From Rugalucina vietnamica (Eukaryota > Mollusca > Bivalvia > Lucinida > Lucinidae), in assembly GCA_964017185.1 (NCBI GenBank), contig OZ024870.1, forward strand, positions 21,785,621 through 21,849,620: DNA of 64,000 nucleotides, read 5' to 3'. The notes below the pieces were generated by a model. The model searched no databases. It was given only the letters and a program-made list of their open reading frames with translations, and had not been told where the DNA came from. Position 1 is the first letter of the stretch, and every line of letters begins with the position of its first letter. Both the position numbers and the translations under genes were made by a program. Positions 43,405-53,819 of this stretch are shown here, in pieces.

Positions 43405-43564
43405 ACAACAGGTCCTTCAGAAACCAAACTGCACAAGCACAAAAGATGGCTGTAGGCTGGAAATTTTGGATTTAAAAAGTACAGCAATTAAACCATCCAT
43501 GTAGCTAAGATGTTCTGCACCTTTGTTTTCGCATATGCAAAATGTTTTTCTCATGACGAGGCTC
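43405..43564 (-). mobile_element. MITE family B fragment
   Basis: Keeps the outer segment and TTTGTTTTCGCATATGC with GACGAGGCTCA; most of the hairpin is deleted. Confidence 0.65.
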
Positions 43565-43592
43565 ATATGCTTGTAGAACAAACACCATAATA

Positions 43593-43829
43593 TGAGCCGC
43601 ATCGTGAGAAAACCGGATTTTTGCCTATGCGAAAACAAAGGCGCAGATCAGCTTCGCAGTAACTGCGAAGCTGATCAGCGCCTTTGTTTTCGCTACTCGG
43701 ATAGTACAATTCCTCTTCTACTTATAGCCAAAATTTCAAGCCTCTAGCCTGTTTCTGTGACTGAACAGGCCGGTTTGTGTCGGACCTGGTCGGAAACCCC
43801 GAAGCCCGGTTTTCTCGCGCCGAGGCTCA
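43593..43829 (+). mobile_element. MITE family B
   Basis: Ends TGAGCCGCATCGTGAGAAAA and CGCGCCGAGGCTCA, flanked by TA/TA. The hairpin is intact. It ends 6 bp before a family A copy. Confidence 0.87.
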
Positions 43830-43835
43830 TATCAT

Positions 43836-44153
43836 CATCAGGATAACATGTCCGTGTAATGTATACCCCCTTGAACCCCACTTTAATATAGCAAAACTGG
43901 GGTATGCAGGGGTATACCTATTTTTCTTATTTTTGCTCCAAAACATAGGTTGTGGGTACTAGTTAGAACCGCCTCCGCCTCAGCGAGGCAGTTCTAACCT
44001 GTACCCACAATCTATGTTTTGAGGCAGTTCTAACGTGTACCCACAATCTATGTTTTGAGCAAAAATAAGAAAAATATCCAAATTTATCCTCTGAAATTTT
44101 CATTTTTTACAACCCTAAAAATCTCTGTAAATTGCACGGGAAAGTTTTCGTAA
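43836..44153 (+). mobile_element. MITE family A with duplicated palindrome arm (copy 12)
   Basis: Ends CATCAGGATAACATGTCC and AAGTTTTCGTAATG. The right palindrome arm (GTTCTAACGTGTACCCACAA...) is present twice in tandem, explaining the length of 318 bp. Confidence 0.85.
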
Positions 44154-44240
44154 TGATTTCTTGAGGTCAAAGAAAATATACTTCAAAATGACAAAACAAG
44201 ATGTGGAGCACTTGCGTAATAACCATGTTGCACAATAAAA

Positions 44241-44476
44241 TGAACCACCTCGTGGGAAAACCAACAATATGGTTTCCGAACAGGTCTGACACAAACTGGG
44301 CTGTACAGTCACAGAAGATGGTTAGAGCCAGGAAATTTTGGATTTAGAAAGTAGAGGAATTGTGCTATCTGTGTAGCGAAAACAAAGGCGGTGATCAGCT
44401 TCGCAGTTACTGCAAAGCTGATCTGCGCCTTTGTTTTCGCCCATGCAGATTGTTGGTTTTCCCATGCGGCGGCTCA
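44241..44476 (-). mobile_element. MITE family B
   Basis: Ends TGAACCACCTCGTGGGAAAA and CATGCGGCGGCTCA. Confidence 0.85.
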
Positions 44477-44904
44477 AATGATTTTCATCAGTGGAAAAAG
44501 AAAAACAAATACCAGTATACCTTGGCATGATAAAACCTGGTTTGCGTTCGCTATAACAAGGCTGCAGATTGCCTGAAGCTTCCGCAGTTTTCCTTGGTAA
44601 AGGGCTTCAATGGTTTTAAAAGACATCAGACAAAGGTTTATATGAAATTACATGAATTTAAAATCATCTCAACAGTCATTCAAATCCTTTTCAAGTGAAA
44701 TGACCAAAAATTCAAAGGCAATTTGAACCTGTCAGCGTCAGGTATGCAAATGACATAATGAAAACATCCCTATGTAATGTACAGATTGTTCCCAAATCAA
44801 TAAGAGCTGTCGCAGGACAGCGTGCTCGACTGCTTCTGACCTTTGTCAAACATAAGGCCAAACCCAACCAGTAACCCAAAGCATTATGCTCATACATCTT
44901 TTTG

Positions 44905-46345
44905 CCTTGATGCAATAAGGCAAAATCACTGAACCATGAAAGTTACCTATAACTACCTAAGATTTAAAGGTCTCACTCATATTGTGAAAGAAGTGTGTTC
45001 ATATACCAACTGAGTGCCAAGAAACAAGGCAAAATCAATGAACCGTGAAAAAAGGTCACACTGACCTATAAGTATTGCAGGGTCAAAGGTCTAGTGACAC
45101 TTACTCATAATGTGAAAGAAAAATGATTATATACCCATTCAGTGTTGAGATATAAAGCAAAATCACTGAACCATGAAATTAGGTCATAGTGACCTATAAG
45201 TATGTTTGGGTTAAAGGTCTAGTCATACTCATTCATAATCAGAAAGAAGTATGAAAAAATACCAACTGAATGTCGAGATATAAGGCAAAATCACTGAACC
45301 ATGAAATTAGGTCACAGTGACCCAGGAATACTTTACGGTCAAAGGTCTTGTCATACTCATACATATCATGAAAGAAGTATGTTCATATACCAATTGAGTG
45401 CCGAGATATAAGGAAAAATCACTGAACCTTGAAATTAGGTCATATTGACCTAGGACTACTTTAGGGTCAAAGGTCTTGTCATATGCAAACATAGTGTGAA
45501 AGAAGTTTCTTCATAAACCACTTGAGTGCTGAGATATAAGGCAAAGTCACTGAACCGTGAAATTAGGTCACAGTGACCTATAAGTATATTGGGGTCAAAG
45601 GTCTGGTCATACTCACTCATAATCTGAAAAAAGTATGAAAATATACTAATCGAGTGTCAAGATATAAGGCAAAATCACTGAACCGTGAAATTAGGTCACA
45701 GTGACCTAGGACTACTTCAGGGTCAAAGGTCTTGTCATACGCAAACATACTTTGAAAGAAGTTTGTTCATAAACCATTTGAGTACCGAGATATAAGGCAA
45801 AATCACTGAACCATGAAATTAGGTCACAGTGACCTATAAGTAAATTGGGGTCAAAGGTCTGGTCATACTCACTCATAATCTGAAAAAAGTATGAAAATAT
45901 ACTAATCGAGTGTCAAGATATAAGGCAAAATCACTGAACCGTGAAATTAGGTCACAGTGACCTACGACTACTTCAGGGTCAAAGGTCTTGTCATACGCAA
46001 ACATACTTTGAAAGAAGTTTGTTCATAAACCATTTGAGTACCGAGATATAAGGCAAAATCACTGAACCATGAAATTAGGTCACAGTGACCTATAAGTATA
46101 TTGCGGTCAAATGTCTGGTCATACTCACTCATAATCTGAAAAAAGTATGAAAATATACTAATTGAGTGTCAAGATATAAGGCAAAATCACTGAACCGTGA
46201 AATTAGGTCACAGTGACCTATAAGTATATTGGGGGTCAAAGGCCTGGACGTACTAACTCATAATCTGAAAGAAGTAAGAAAATATACTAATTGAGTGTCA
46301 AGATATAAGGCAAAATCACTGAACCATGGAAAGTAGGTCAACCGA
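44905..46345 (+). repeat. 128-bp tandem array with palindromic AGGTCAnnnTGACCT sites
   Basis: Sites start at 45,053, 45,181, 45,309, 45,437, 45,565, 45,693, 45,821, 45,949, 46,077 and 46,205, each exactly 128 bp from the next. All are perfect inverted repeats with 3-bp spacing except 45,309 (TGACCC). The spacer is CAG in seven. About 26 bp after each lies GGGTCAAAGGTCT or a close variant (six exact), a DR1 arrangement. From 45,565 on, units alternate between two types (TATAAGTATATTGGGG and CTAGGACTACTTCAGG), giving a 256-bp higher-order repeat. The flanking units at about 44,925 and 46,330 are degenerate. The DNA pattern is certain; receptor binding is inference. Confidence 0.92.
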
Positions 46346-46469
46346 CCCTTACCGTCATGACACACAAGTCAGTGTCACAAAGTCAAAAGATGAATGACCA
46401 ACCATCCTCCTAAGTTGTTTCTATTAAGAATAAAAAGAAAAAAAAATTCTGGGAGTTCTAGATTTTGAC

Positions 46470-47100
46470 CTCTAGCCCCGCCCCCGACTCCGACCCAGAG
46501 GTCCGATGTCATGGAACCTAAAGTGTATGAAGTATGAATGCTTTATGATAAGTTGTTGTCAAGATATGCCTCCTTGTAAAAGTTACACAACAGTACATCT
46601 ATTTTTTAGTGTTCTAGTTTTTAACCTCCAGCCCCACCCCCCAGGCATGGACCCAGGGGCCCGATGCCATGGAATGAAACTTAACCCTACAGGGTACCTA
46701 TGGTCAGAGTATGAAAGCCCTCTGATAAAAAGTTTTCAAGATATAGACTTCTACAATACTATATCACAGAAAAGCCATTATTATTAATGGTGTTCTAGAT
46801 TTTAACCTCTAGCCCCACCCCCTGGCATGGACCCAGGGATCTGATGCCATGGAATGAAAGCCGACCCTACAGGGTGTCAATGGCCCAAGTATCAATGCTT
46901 TCTGATGAGTGGTTGTCAAGATATGGACTTCTAGAAAACTTTAACACAAGAATTGCCATTTTTGAAGGTGTTCTAGATTTTAACCTCCAGCCCCACCCCC
47001 TGGCCTGGACCCAGGGGCCCGATGCCATGGAATGAAAGCTAACCCTACAGGGTATCTATGGTCCAAGTATGAATGCTTTCTGATGAGTGGTTGTCAAGAT
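46470..47100 (+). repeat. ~179-bp tandem repeat, 3 copies plus a degenerate one
   Basis: AGCCCCACCCCC with GGCATGGACCCAGG recurs at 46,644, 46,824 and 47,002, with a diverged unit near 46,475. Each unit also carries GATGCCATGGAATGAAA and TTTTAACCTC. It is part of the P2 element. Confidence 0.88.
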
Positions 47101-47217
47101 ATTGACTTCTAGAAAACTTTAACGCAAGTGTGACGCGCACGCACACGGGAACGGGAACGTGGACGACCGGGGTGACTGCAATAGCTCTATGCACTTCGTG
47201 CAGTCGAGCTAAAAAAT

Positions 47218-47440
47218 TGAGCCACGACGTGAGAAAACCTGTCTACGAGAGTTCTGACCAGGTCCGGGACAAACCGGCCTGTACAGTCTCAGAAGATGGT
47301 TAAAACTTGAAATTTTGGATTTAGGAGAAGAAAATATATTACTATCCAAGTGCCGAAAACAAAGGCGCTGATCAGTTTCGCATTTACTGCGAAGCTGATC
47401 TGCGCCAGACAAAAAGCCAGTTTTCTCATGACGCAGCTCA
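47218..47440 (-). mobile_element. MITE family B directly at the P2 3' end
   Basis: Ends TGAGCCACGACGTGAGAAAA and CATGACGCAGCTCA. It begins 4 bp after P2, suggesting insertion next to or within the P2 target. Confidence 0.8.
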
Positions 47441-47466
47441 ATCTTTGATATTTCTCTTATAGTTAT

Positions 47467-47613
47467 TAGAAACATATATTGTGGGTACACATTATAAGCA
47501 CCTTAACGCTTCTAACAAGTATCCACACACTGCTAAAAGAATATACCCCTATAAACCCCACTTTATCTTTATAAAAGTGCAGTTTTAGGGGGTATACTTT
47601 TCATGGACATGTT
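47467..47613 (-). mobile_element. MITE family A (partial, copy 13)
   Basis: Keeps ATATTGTGGGTACAC, TATACCCCTATAAACCCCAC and GGGGGTATACTTTTCATGG. Confidence 0.65.
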
Positions 47614-47624
47614 ATTCACCATTT

Positions 47625-47778
47625 TCACATTATCGGCTGGTTTCCGGCTTTCAAAAATCAATATTTGAAATACAGGTAACCAAAACCACCCTGACCTCAA
47701 GGTCAGGGTGGTTTTGGTTACCTGCATTTTCAATATTGATTTTTTCTAGGCTGGAAACCAGCCGATAAAAATGGTGAA
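47625..47778. repeat. 154-bp near-perfect palindrome
   Basis: Arms of about 70 bp: TTATCGGCTGGTTTCC...CAGGTAACCAAAACCACC mirrored by GGTGGTTTTGGTTACCTG...GGAAACCAGCCGATAA. The centre is CTGACCTCAAGGTCAG. It would form a very stable hairpin and may be a MITE made of two terminal repeats. Confidence 0.87.
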
Positions 47779-48235
47779 TGTTGATGGTGGATTGAAATCA
47801 GCCCGTGTAGTCAATGATGAGAATCTTAAAGGAGCTCAAATCAAGCAGTTGTGCATGCATAGTGTAAAGTTATACTGTCTGCATGAGAAAAACAAATGGA
47901 ATGATCAGCCTGCACAGTGGCCCAGCTGATCTGTGCCTTGCTTTTTATACATGCATATTTTTTTTCAAACACAAAAGGTCTTTTCATTTCTAATTGCATG
48001 GCTTTATGGCGTGCATATGTGGACATTGCTCATTAACAATTACATATCCTGATCAAAGGGAAACAACTTGCATATTCATTGGGTTTTATTTTATTTCTAT
48101 TTTTGTTCACAGGCAAAAACTACTCATTTTGGGATGGTTAGCCATATTAGCCACAAAGATCCTGGGCAAGTCTGTCAGTAGTCATTTAAACATTAATGTG
48201 GCAGGTTTTCGGTACTTAGTACATATCTAATACCA
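47779..48235. other. Intergenic with a weak family B relic
   Basis: GATCAGCCTGCACAGTGG and CAGCTGATCTGTGCC (47,902-47,937) resemble a decayed family B hairpin. No gene. Confidence 0.4.
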
Positions 48236-51200
48236 GAGGACCATTGGTCCTTAGAACGCTCACCTGAAGCCTGATCTTGGAGTATTAAGTCATCATGAAA
48301 TGACCTTGACCTTGAATACTCACACACCTTTATTGACTTCACAAGTTGTCTGCATCTGCAAAGTTTCAGGTCTCAGGCTGCAATAGTTTCCAAACCCAGT
48401 GATTTCTGAGAAAACCATAATTTTAATTTTGATATTTAAATGACCTTGGTTCAAGGTCAACAAATGACCTTGGCCTTCATTAATTACTTACCTTCACTGA
48501 CTCCATTAGTTTTCTGCGTCCAGCAACTTTCAGGTCTCAGGCTGCAACAGTTTCCAAAATATCCATTGTTTTCGCCTTTTCCCATGTAAAAGCCTATGTT
48601 TCCAAAATTGACCTTGCCGTAAAATAGGTCAAGGTCATCCTAGGGTCATCATTTCAACAAACTATGATGGGCTAGAGTCCTAATTGCTACATACCAAGTT
48701 TTGCGTAAATCGGCCAGCCGGTTCTGGAGAATAAGATTTTTGAGAGGTTTTTAACATAGTTGGGCATGGCGGCCATCTTGGTCATGTGACCCAAATTTCC
48801 TGATCACACTTTCGTTCCCCCTACCCATGGACACTCCACATAAAATTTCACTTTGATTGGCCAAGCAGTTTCAGAGAAGATCTTTGAAAAGTGTGTATGG
48901 ACGACAGACTGGCCAAGGTCAAGAGATGACCTTGACCTAAATTAATCACATACCTCCATCTACTCCATTAGTTGTTTGCAGGTCTCAGGCTGCAACAGTT
49001 TTCAAAAAATCCATAGTTTTTACTTTTCCCATGTAAAAGCCTATGTTTCCAAAATTGACCTTGCGGTAAAATAGGTCAAGGTCATCCTAGGGTCATCATT
49101 TGATCAAACTATGATGGGCTGGAGTCCCAAATGCTACATACCAAATTTCATGAAAATCGGCCTGCCGGTTCTGGAGAAGAAGATTTTTGAGTGGTTTTTA
49201 CCATATATGGGCGTGGCGGCTATCTTGGTCATGTGACCTGGATTTCGCGATCAAACTTTCGTCTCCCCTACCCATGGATGCTCCACATAAAATTTCACTT
49301 TGATTGGCCAAGCAGTTTCAAAGAAGAAGATCTTTGAAAAGTGTGTATGGACGACAGACAAGCCAAGGTCAAGAGATGACCTTGACCTAAATTAATCACA
49401 TACCTTCATCTACTCCATTGGTTGTTTGCATCAACCACTTTTCAGGCCTCAGGCTGCAATAGTTTTCAAAAAAATCCATAGTTTTCACTTTTTCCCATGT
49501 AAAAGCCTATGTTTCCAAAATTGAAATTGCCATAAAATAGGTCAAGGTCATCCTAGGGTCATCATTTGATCAAACTATGATGGGCTGGAGTCCCAAATGC
49601 TACATACCAAGTTTCATGAAAATTGGCCAGCCGGTTCTGGAGAAGAAGATATTTGAGTGGTTTTTACCATATATGGGCGTGGCGGCCATCTTGGTCATGT
49701 GACCTGGATTTCGCCATCAAGCTTTCGTCTCCCCTACCCATGGATGCTCCACATACAATTTCACTTTGATTGGCCAAGCAATTTCAGAGAAGAAGATCTT
49801 TGAAAAGTGTGTATGGACGACAGACAGGCCAAGGTCAAGAGATGACCTTGACCTAAATTAATCACATACCTTCATCTACTCCATTGGTTGTTTGCATCTA
49901 CCACTTTTCAGGCCTCATGCTGCAATAGTTTTCAAAAAATCCATAGTTTTCACTTTTTCCCATGTAAAAGCCTATGTTTCCAAAATTGACATTGCCGTAA
50001 AATAGGTCGAGGTCATCCTATGGTCATCATTTGATCAAACTATGATGGGCTGGAGTCCCAAATGCAACATACCAAGTTTTATGAAAATAAGCCTGCCGGT
50101 TCTGGAGAAGAAGATTTTTGAGAGGTTTTTACCATATATGGGCGTGGTGGCCATCTTGGTCAAGTGACCTAGATTTCGCGATCAAGCTTTCGTCTCCCCT
50201 ACCCATGGATGCTCCACATAAAATTTCACTTTGATTGGCCAAGCAGTTTCAGAGAAGAAGATCTTTGAAAAGTGTGTATGGACGACAGACAGGCCAAGGT
50301 CAAGAGATGACCTTGACCTAAATTAATCACATATCTTCATCTACTCCATTGGTTGTTTGCATCCACCACTTTTCAGGCCTCAGGCTGCAATAGTTTTCAA
50401 AAAATCCATAGTTTTCAATTTTTCCCATGTAAAAGCCTATGTTTCCAAAATTGAAATTGCCGTAAAATAGGTCAAGGTCATCCTAGGGTCATCATTTGAT
50501 CAAACTATGATTGGCTGGAGTCCCAAATGCTACATACCAAGTTTCATGAAAATTGGCCTGCCGGTTCTGGAGAAGAAGATATTTGAGTGGTTTTTACCAT
50601 ATATGGGCGTGGCGGCCATCTTGGTCATGTGACCTGAATTTCACGATCAAACTTTCGTCTCCCCTACCCATGGATGCTCCACATAAAATTTCACTTTGAT
50701 TGGCCTAGCACTTTCAGAGAAGAAGATCTTTCAAAAGTGTGTATGGACGACAGACTGGCCAAGGTCAAGAGATGACCTTGACCTAAATTAACCATATACC
50801 TTCATCTACTCCATTAGTTGTTTGCATCTACCACTTTTCAGGCTTCAGGCTGCAATAGTTTTCAAAAAATCCATAGTTTTCACTTTTTCCCATGTAAAAG
50901 CCTATGTTTCCAAATTTGACCTTGCCGTAAAATAGGTCAAGGTCATCCAAGGGTCATCATTTTATCAAACTATGATGGGCTGAAGTCCCCAATGCTACAT
51001 ACCAAGTTTCGTGGAAATCGGCCCACCGGTTCTGGAGAAGAAGATTTTTGAGTGGTTTTTACCATATATGGGCGTGGCAGCCATCTTGGTCATGTGACCT
51101 GGATTTTGCGATCAAACTTGAAATGCCACTACCCAAGGAGGCTCCACATAAAATTTCAACTAGATCGGCCAAGCCATTTCAGAGAAGAAGATCTTTGAAA

Positions 51201-51276
51201 TTGTGGACGACGACGGACGCCGGATCATGGCCATCCTATAAGCTCACCTTGTGAGCCTTTGGCTCAGGTGAGCTAA
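48236..51276 (+). mobile_element. Tandem-repeat-bearing element, family P1 (longest copy)
   Basis: 5' hairpin GGACCATTGGTCC (48,238-48,250) and GCTCACCTGA (48,258). 3' nested hairpin 51,241-51,274 (AGCTCACCT ... GAGCC TTT GGCTC ... AGGTGAGCT). The core is about five to six units of about 463 bp, each with CAGGCTGCAATAGTTTTCAA, AATAGGTCAAGGTCATCC, GGTTCTGGAGAAGAAGAT and CCAAGGTCAAGAGATGACC. The last unit ends in a short GACGACGGACGCCGG tract. Frames reading WRRRFLKGFYHIWAWRP-like peptides are repeat translations. No transposase is seen. Confidence 0.85.
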
Positions 51277-51535
51277 CAAAGTTTTTAAAACTAAGAATAA
51301 TGAACACATCAGTGAAGTGGTTTAAAATGCTTGTTCTATGAGATTTCAACCACACCTTTGAGAGGGTTTGGAAGAAAACGTGTACAATTTATCAACTTAA
51401 TTTTATGTTACAGACATTTATATTAAAACATAACATTGGACAAATGGACACAATTTTATGTACGCAAAAACAAGAAACAATTGCATTTATTATGACTGAA
51501 TCACCAACACATTAAAATCTGTCTCTCAAAATATT
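51277..51535. other. Short intergenic spacer
   Basis: No feature recognised. Confidence 0.4.
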
Positions 51536-51770
51536 TGAGCCGCCTCGTGGGAAAACCAACAATGTGGTTTCTTAACAGGTCTGACAGAAATCAGGCTGTA
51601 CAGTCACAGAAGCAGGCTAGAAGCTTGAAATTTGGGATTTAAGAAGAAGAGGAATTGTACTATCAGAGTAGCAAAAACAAAGGCGCTGATCAGCTTCGTG
51701 GTTACCGTGAAGCTGATCTGCGTCTTTGTTTTCGCCTATGCAGGTTGTTGGTTTTCTCTGAGGCAGCTCA
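51536..51770 (-). mobile_element. MITE family B
   Basis: Ends TGAGCCGCCTCGTGGGAAAA and CTCTGAGGCAGCTCA, 13 bp before a family A copy. Confidence 0.85.
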
Positions 51771-51783
51771 TATTTTCTTCTGA

Positions 51784-52022
51784 CATCAGGAAAACATGTC
51801 CGCTTAGTGCAAATGGGTTTAATAGGGGTAAACATTTTTTTTTAAAACAGAGATTTGAGAACTGGTTTAACTTAGAACTGCCTCGTTAAGGTGGTTCTAA
51901 CGTGTACCCACAATCTATGTTTTGTGTAATATAGAAACATCAATTTTTCTTCCCGATGAAATTTTTTTTTTTTTTTCAACTTAAAAAATCTCTATATAGT
52001 GCATGGGCATGTTTTCTTAATG
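51784..52022 (+). mobile_element. MITE family A (copy 14)
   Basis: Ends CATCAGGAAAACATGTCC and GGCATGTTTTCTTAATG. The left palindrome arm is degraded. Confidence 0.78.
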
Positions 52023-52106
52023 TGCATGTCATGTTTGTAGCTTTGTATTTTTGATTTAGGGCATTATACCCCACCCCCCTTAACAGCAATAGTCATGTCA
52101 TGTGAC

Positions 52107-52384
52107 CATTATGAAAACTTGCCCATGCAATATACAGATTTATTCAGGTGGTTCTAACGAGTAGCCACAATCTATGTTTTGGTGCAAAAATAAGAAAAAT
52201 AGGTATACCCCTGCATACCCCAGTTTTACTATATAAAAGTGGGGTTGAAGGGGGTTCTAACGTGTACCCACAATCTATGTTTTGAGCAAAAATAAGAAAA
52301 ATATTGAAATTTTTCTACTGAAAATTTTCAATTTTTTTACAACTTAAAAAACCTCTGTACATTGCATGGGCCTGTTTTCGTAAT
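52107..52384. mobile_element. Foldback hybrid of two family A halves
   Basis: Both outer ends are the same family A end: CATTATGAAAACTTGCCC on the left and its mirror GGCCTGTTTTCGTAATG on the right. The opposite (CATCAGG) end is absent. The halves meet near 52,250 in GGGGTTGAAGGGGGTTCTAAC. Confidence 0.75.
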
Positions 52385-52569
52385 GATTACCAGCACTCTG
52401 ACTGGACATGGGGGTCAGTTTTTTGTCCACTTTTAAAGACACAAACACTGCTGACCTAGAGAAATCACGCACAGTACATTCCTAGAAATAACTGTACTCC
52501 TGACACAATAGCACTTACAAATGCCCTCCTTTGGATAAATCATTGGCATGAGTAGTGTAATGAGCAAAC

Positions 52570-52670
52570 TTGGTTCAGAGGTTATAAAACTTTTTTCATG
52601 CTCAACTCAGCTGAGCTTGACATTTTAAATCCTCATAAATACTGAAATAGCCCAAATATATTGAAATTGA
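52570..52670 (+). mobile_element. MITE family C half copy
   Basis: GAGGTTATAAAACTTTTTTC with ATGCTCA matches the family C terminus of 37,056. The other end is not found. Confidence 0.7.
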
Positions 52671-52772
52671 AGGTTAGTTAAAAATGGGTCCAATGAGATC
52701 GGAGACTCTTGGACATGTTTTCTCATGACACTACTCAAGTTATACATCCAAAGATGCAGTGGAAATCAGAAA

Positions 52773-52987
52773 TGAGCCGCTGCACCAAAAAAACCAACCA
52801 TCTGCATAGGCAAAACAAAGACGCAGATCAGCTGTGTAGTAACTGCATTGATGATCGCCGCTTTTGTTTTCGCTACAAGGATAGTACAATTCCTCTTCTT
52901 TTTCTAGCCTGCTTCTGTGACTGTACAGCCTGGTTTGTGTTGGACCTGGTCGGAAACCCAAATTGTTGATTTTCTCATGAGAAGCTA
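52773..52987 (+). mobile_element. MITE family B (diverged)
   Basis: Starts TGAGCCGCTGCACC. The hairpin is damaged (GATGATCGCCGC), and the right end reads GATTTTCTCATGAGAAGC. Confidence 0.72.
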
Positions 52988-52994
52988 AAATAGC

Positions 52995-53127
52995 ACTAAT
53001 TAAAAGTAGAACAAAGGGAAACAACTGTTCACACCAGAATCCAGCAAACAATCCAGTGCCAACGGGAATTGAACCCACAACTTCTCGATCTCGACATATT
53101 AACCACTCGGCCATCATGCTACCCACA
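52995..53127 (-). mobile_element. tRNA-derived SINE
   Basis: On the minus strand ATGGCCGAGTGGTTAA fits a tRNA A box and GTGGGTTCAATTCCC a B box, about 30 bp apart. They are followed by an unrelated tail (GGCACTGGATTGTTTGCTGG). The anticodon stem-loop is not convincing, so this is a SINE head rather than a functional tRNA gene. Confidence 0.72.
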
Positions 53128-53819
53128 AAAGCTTTGAGGCATGTTGTTCACTATAGTACTATTATGATCATTCTGTTTAAATTGAACAAGCTATCAAGGA
53201 GCCACTAGCTTCTTCTTATTACTCTACAGGATATTTTCTCTTATATTTGTCAAAGAACCTTATGAAAATACATCTCTGTCCCCATGATGCTATTGGTCAG
53301 CTAGATGGCATCCAAGATAGTAATTGTTTTGAAAAAGCGGATACCATACAGTGAGATTCTGGGCAATACAATCCTACAAACTTTTCAAGTGAGCCTTCAG
53401 CTTATGTGAGTTGATTGGTTGGTTGATTTTGTGTTTTACATACCACTCAACAGCTAAGGTCATATGGAAATGGGACTTCAGTTTAAAGTCTAATGCACAA
53501 AACCATTGAGTGGAGATGCCCTGAAATGAATCTGCGAGGTCAGTGACTTAACCACAGTGACTTCCAAGGCGAGTTAGTATAAAGCCTGATGAAGATTCAG
53601 CGGGCAATCCCACTGAATGAAAGCTATTCTAATGCACCTGGACCTAACATGCAGTAATATCCCAGTCTATGGTACAGCATAGAAGAGTTAAATGGTACAG
53701 GTGGTAATGAGATGAAGTCCTCTTCCAAGGGATTCTTCGACCAGCCCTTTGCCTTTATAACCTAAAACAAACATAATTTTGATTCAAACACTGTGAATAT
53801 AAGCTTCACATACATTGAA
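53128..53819. other. Intergenic, nothing firm
   Basis: No open frame of note. The words GTGTTTTACATACCACTCAACAG (split: 53,431-53,453) look like a SINE tail fragment. Confidence 0.35.

Larger units (their letters stand above)
44801..47213 (+). mobile_element. Tandem-repeat-bearing element, family P2
   Basis: The 5' end has the hairpin CTGTCGCAGGACAG followed by GCTCGACTGC (44,824-44,833). The 3' end has hairpin TGCACTTCGTGCA followed by GCAGTCGAGC (47,200-47,209) and TAAAA. Between lie a 128-bp array (44,905-46,345), then about 179-bp repeats (46,470-47,100), then a CG-rich tail (GACGCGCACGCACACGGGAA). The end plan parallels family P1: 5' hairpin, short terminal inverted repeat, tandem core, microsatellite-like tail, 3' hairpin. 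It has no ORF. It is likely non-autonomous, and a Helitron-like origin is one hypothesis. Confidence 0.78.

Noticed and set aside
44905-46345. CRISPR-like array because of exact periodicity
   Set aside because: The 128-bp units are repeated throughout with no unique spacers, and the sequence is eukaryotic.
53041-53115. Possible tRNA gene (A and B boxes on the minus strand)
   Set aside because: The cloverleaf anticodon arm does not form convincingly and a SINE body follows; called a SINE instead.
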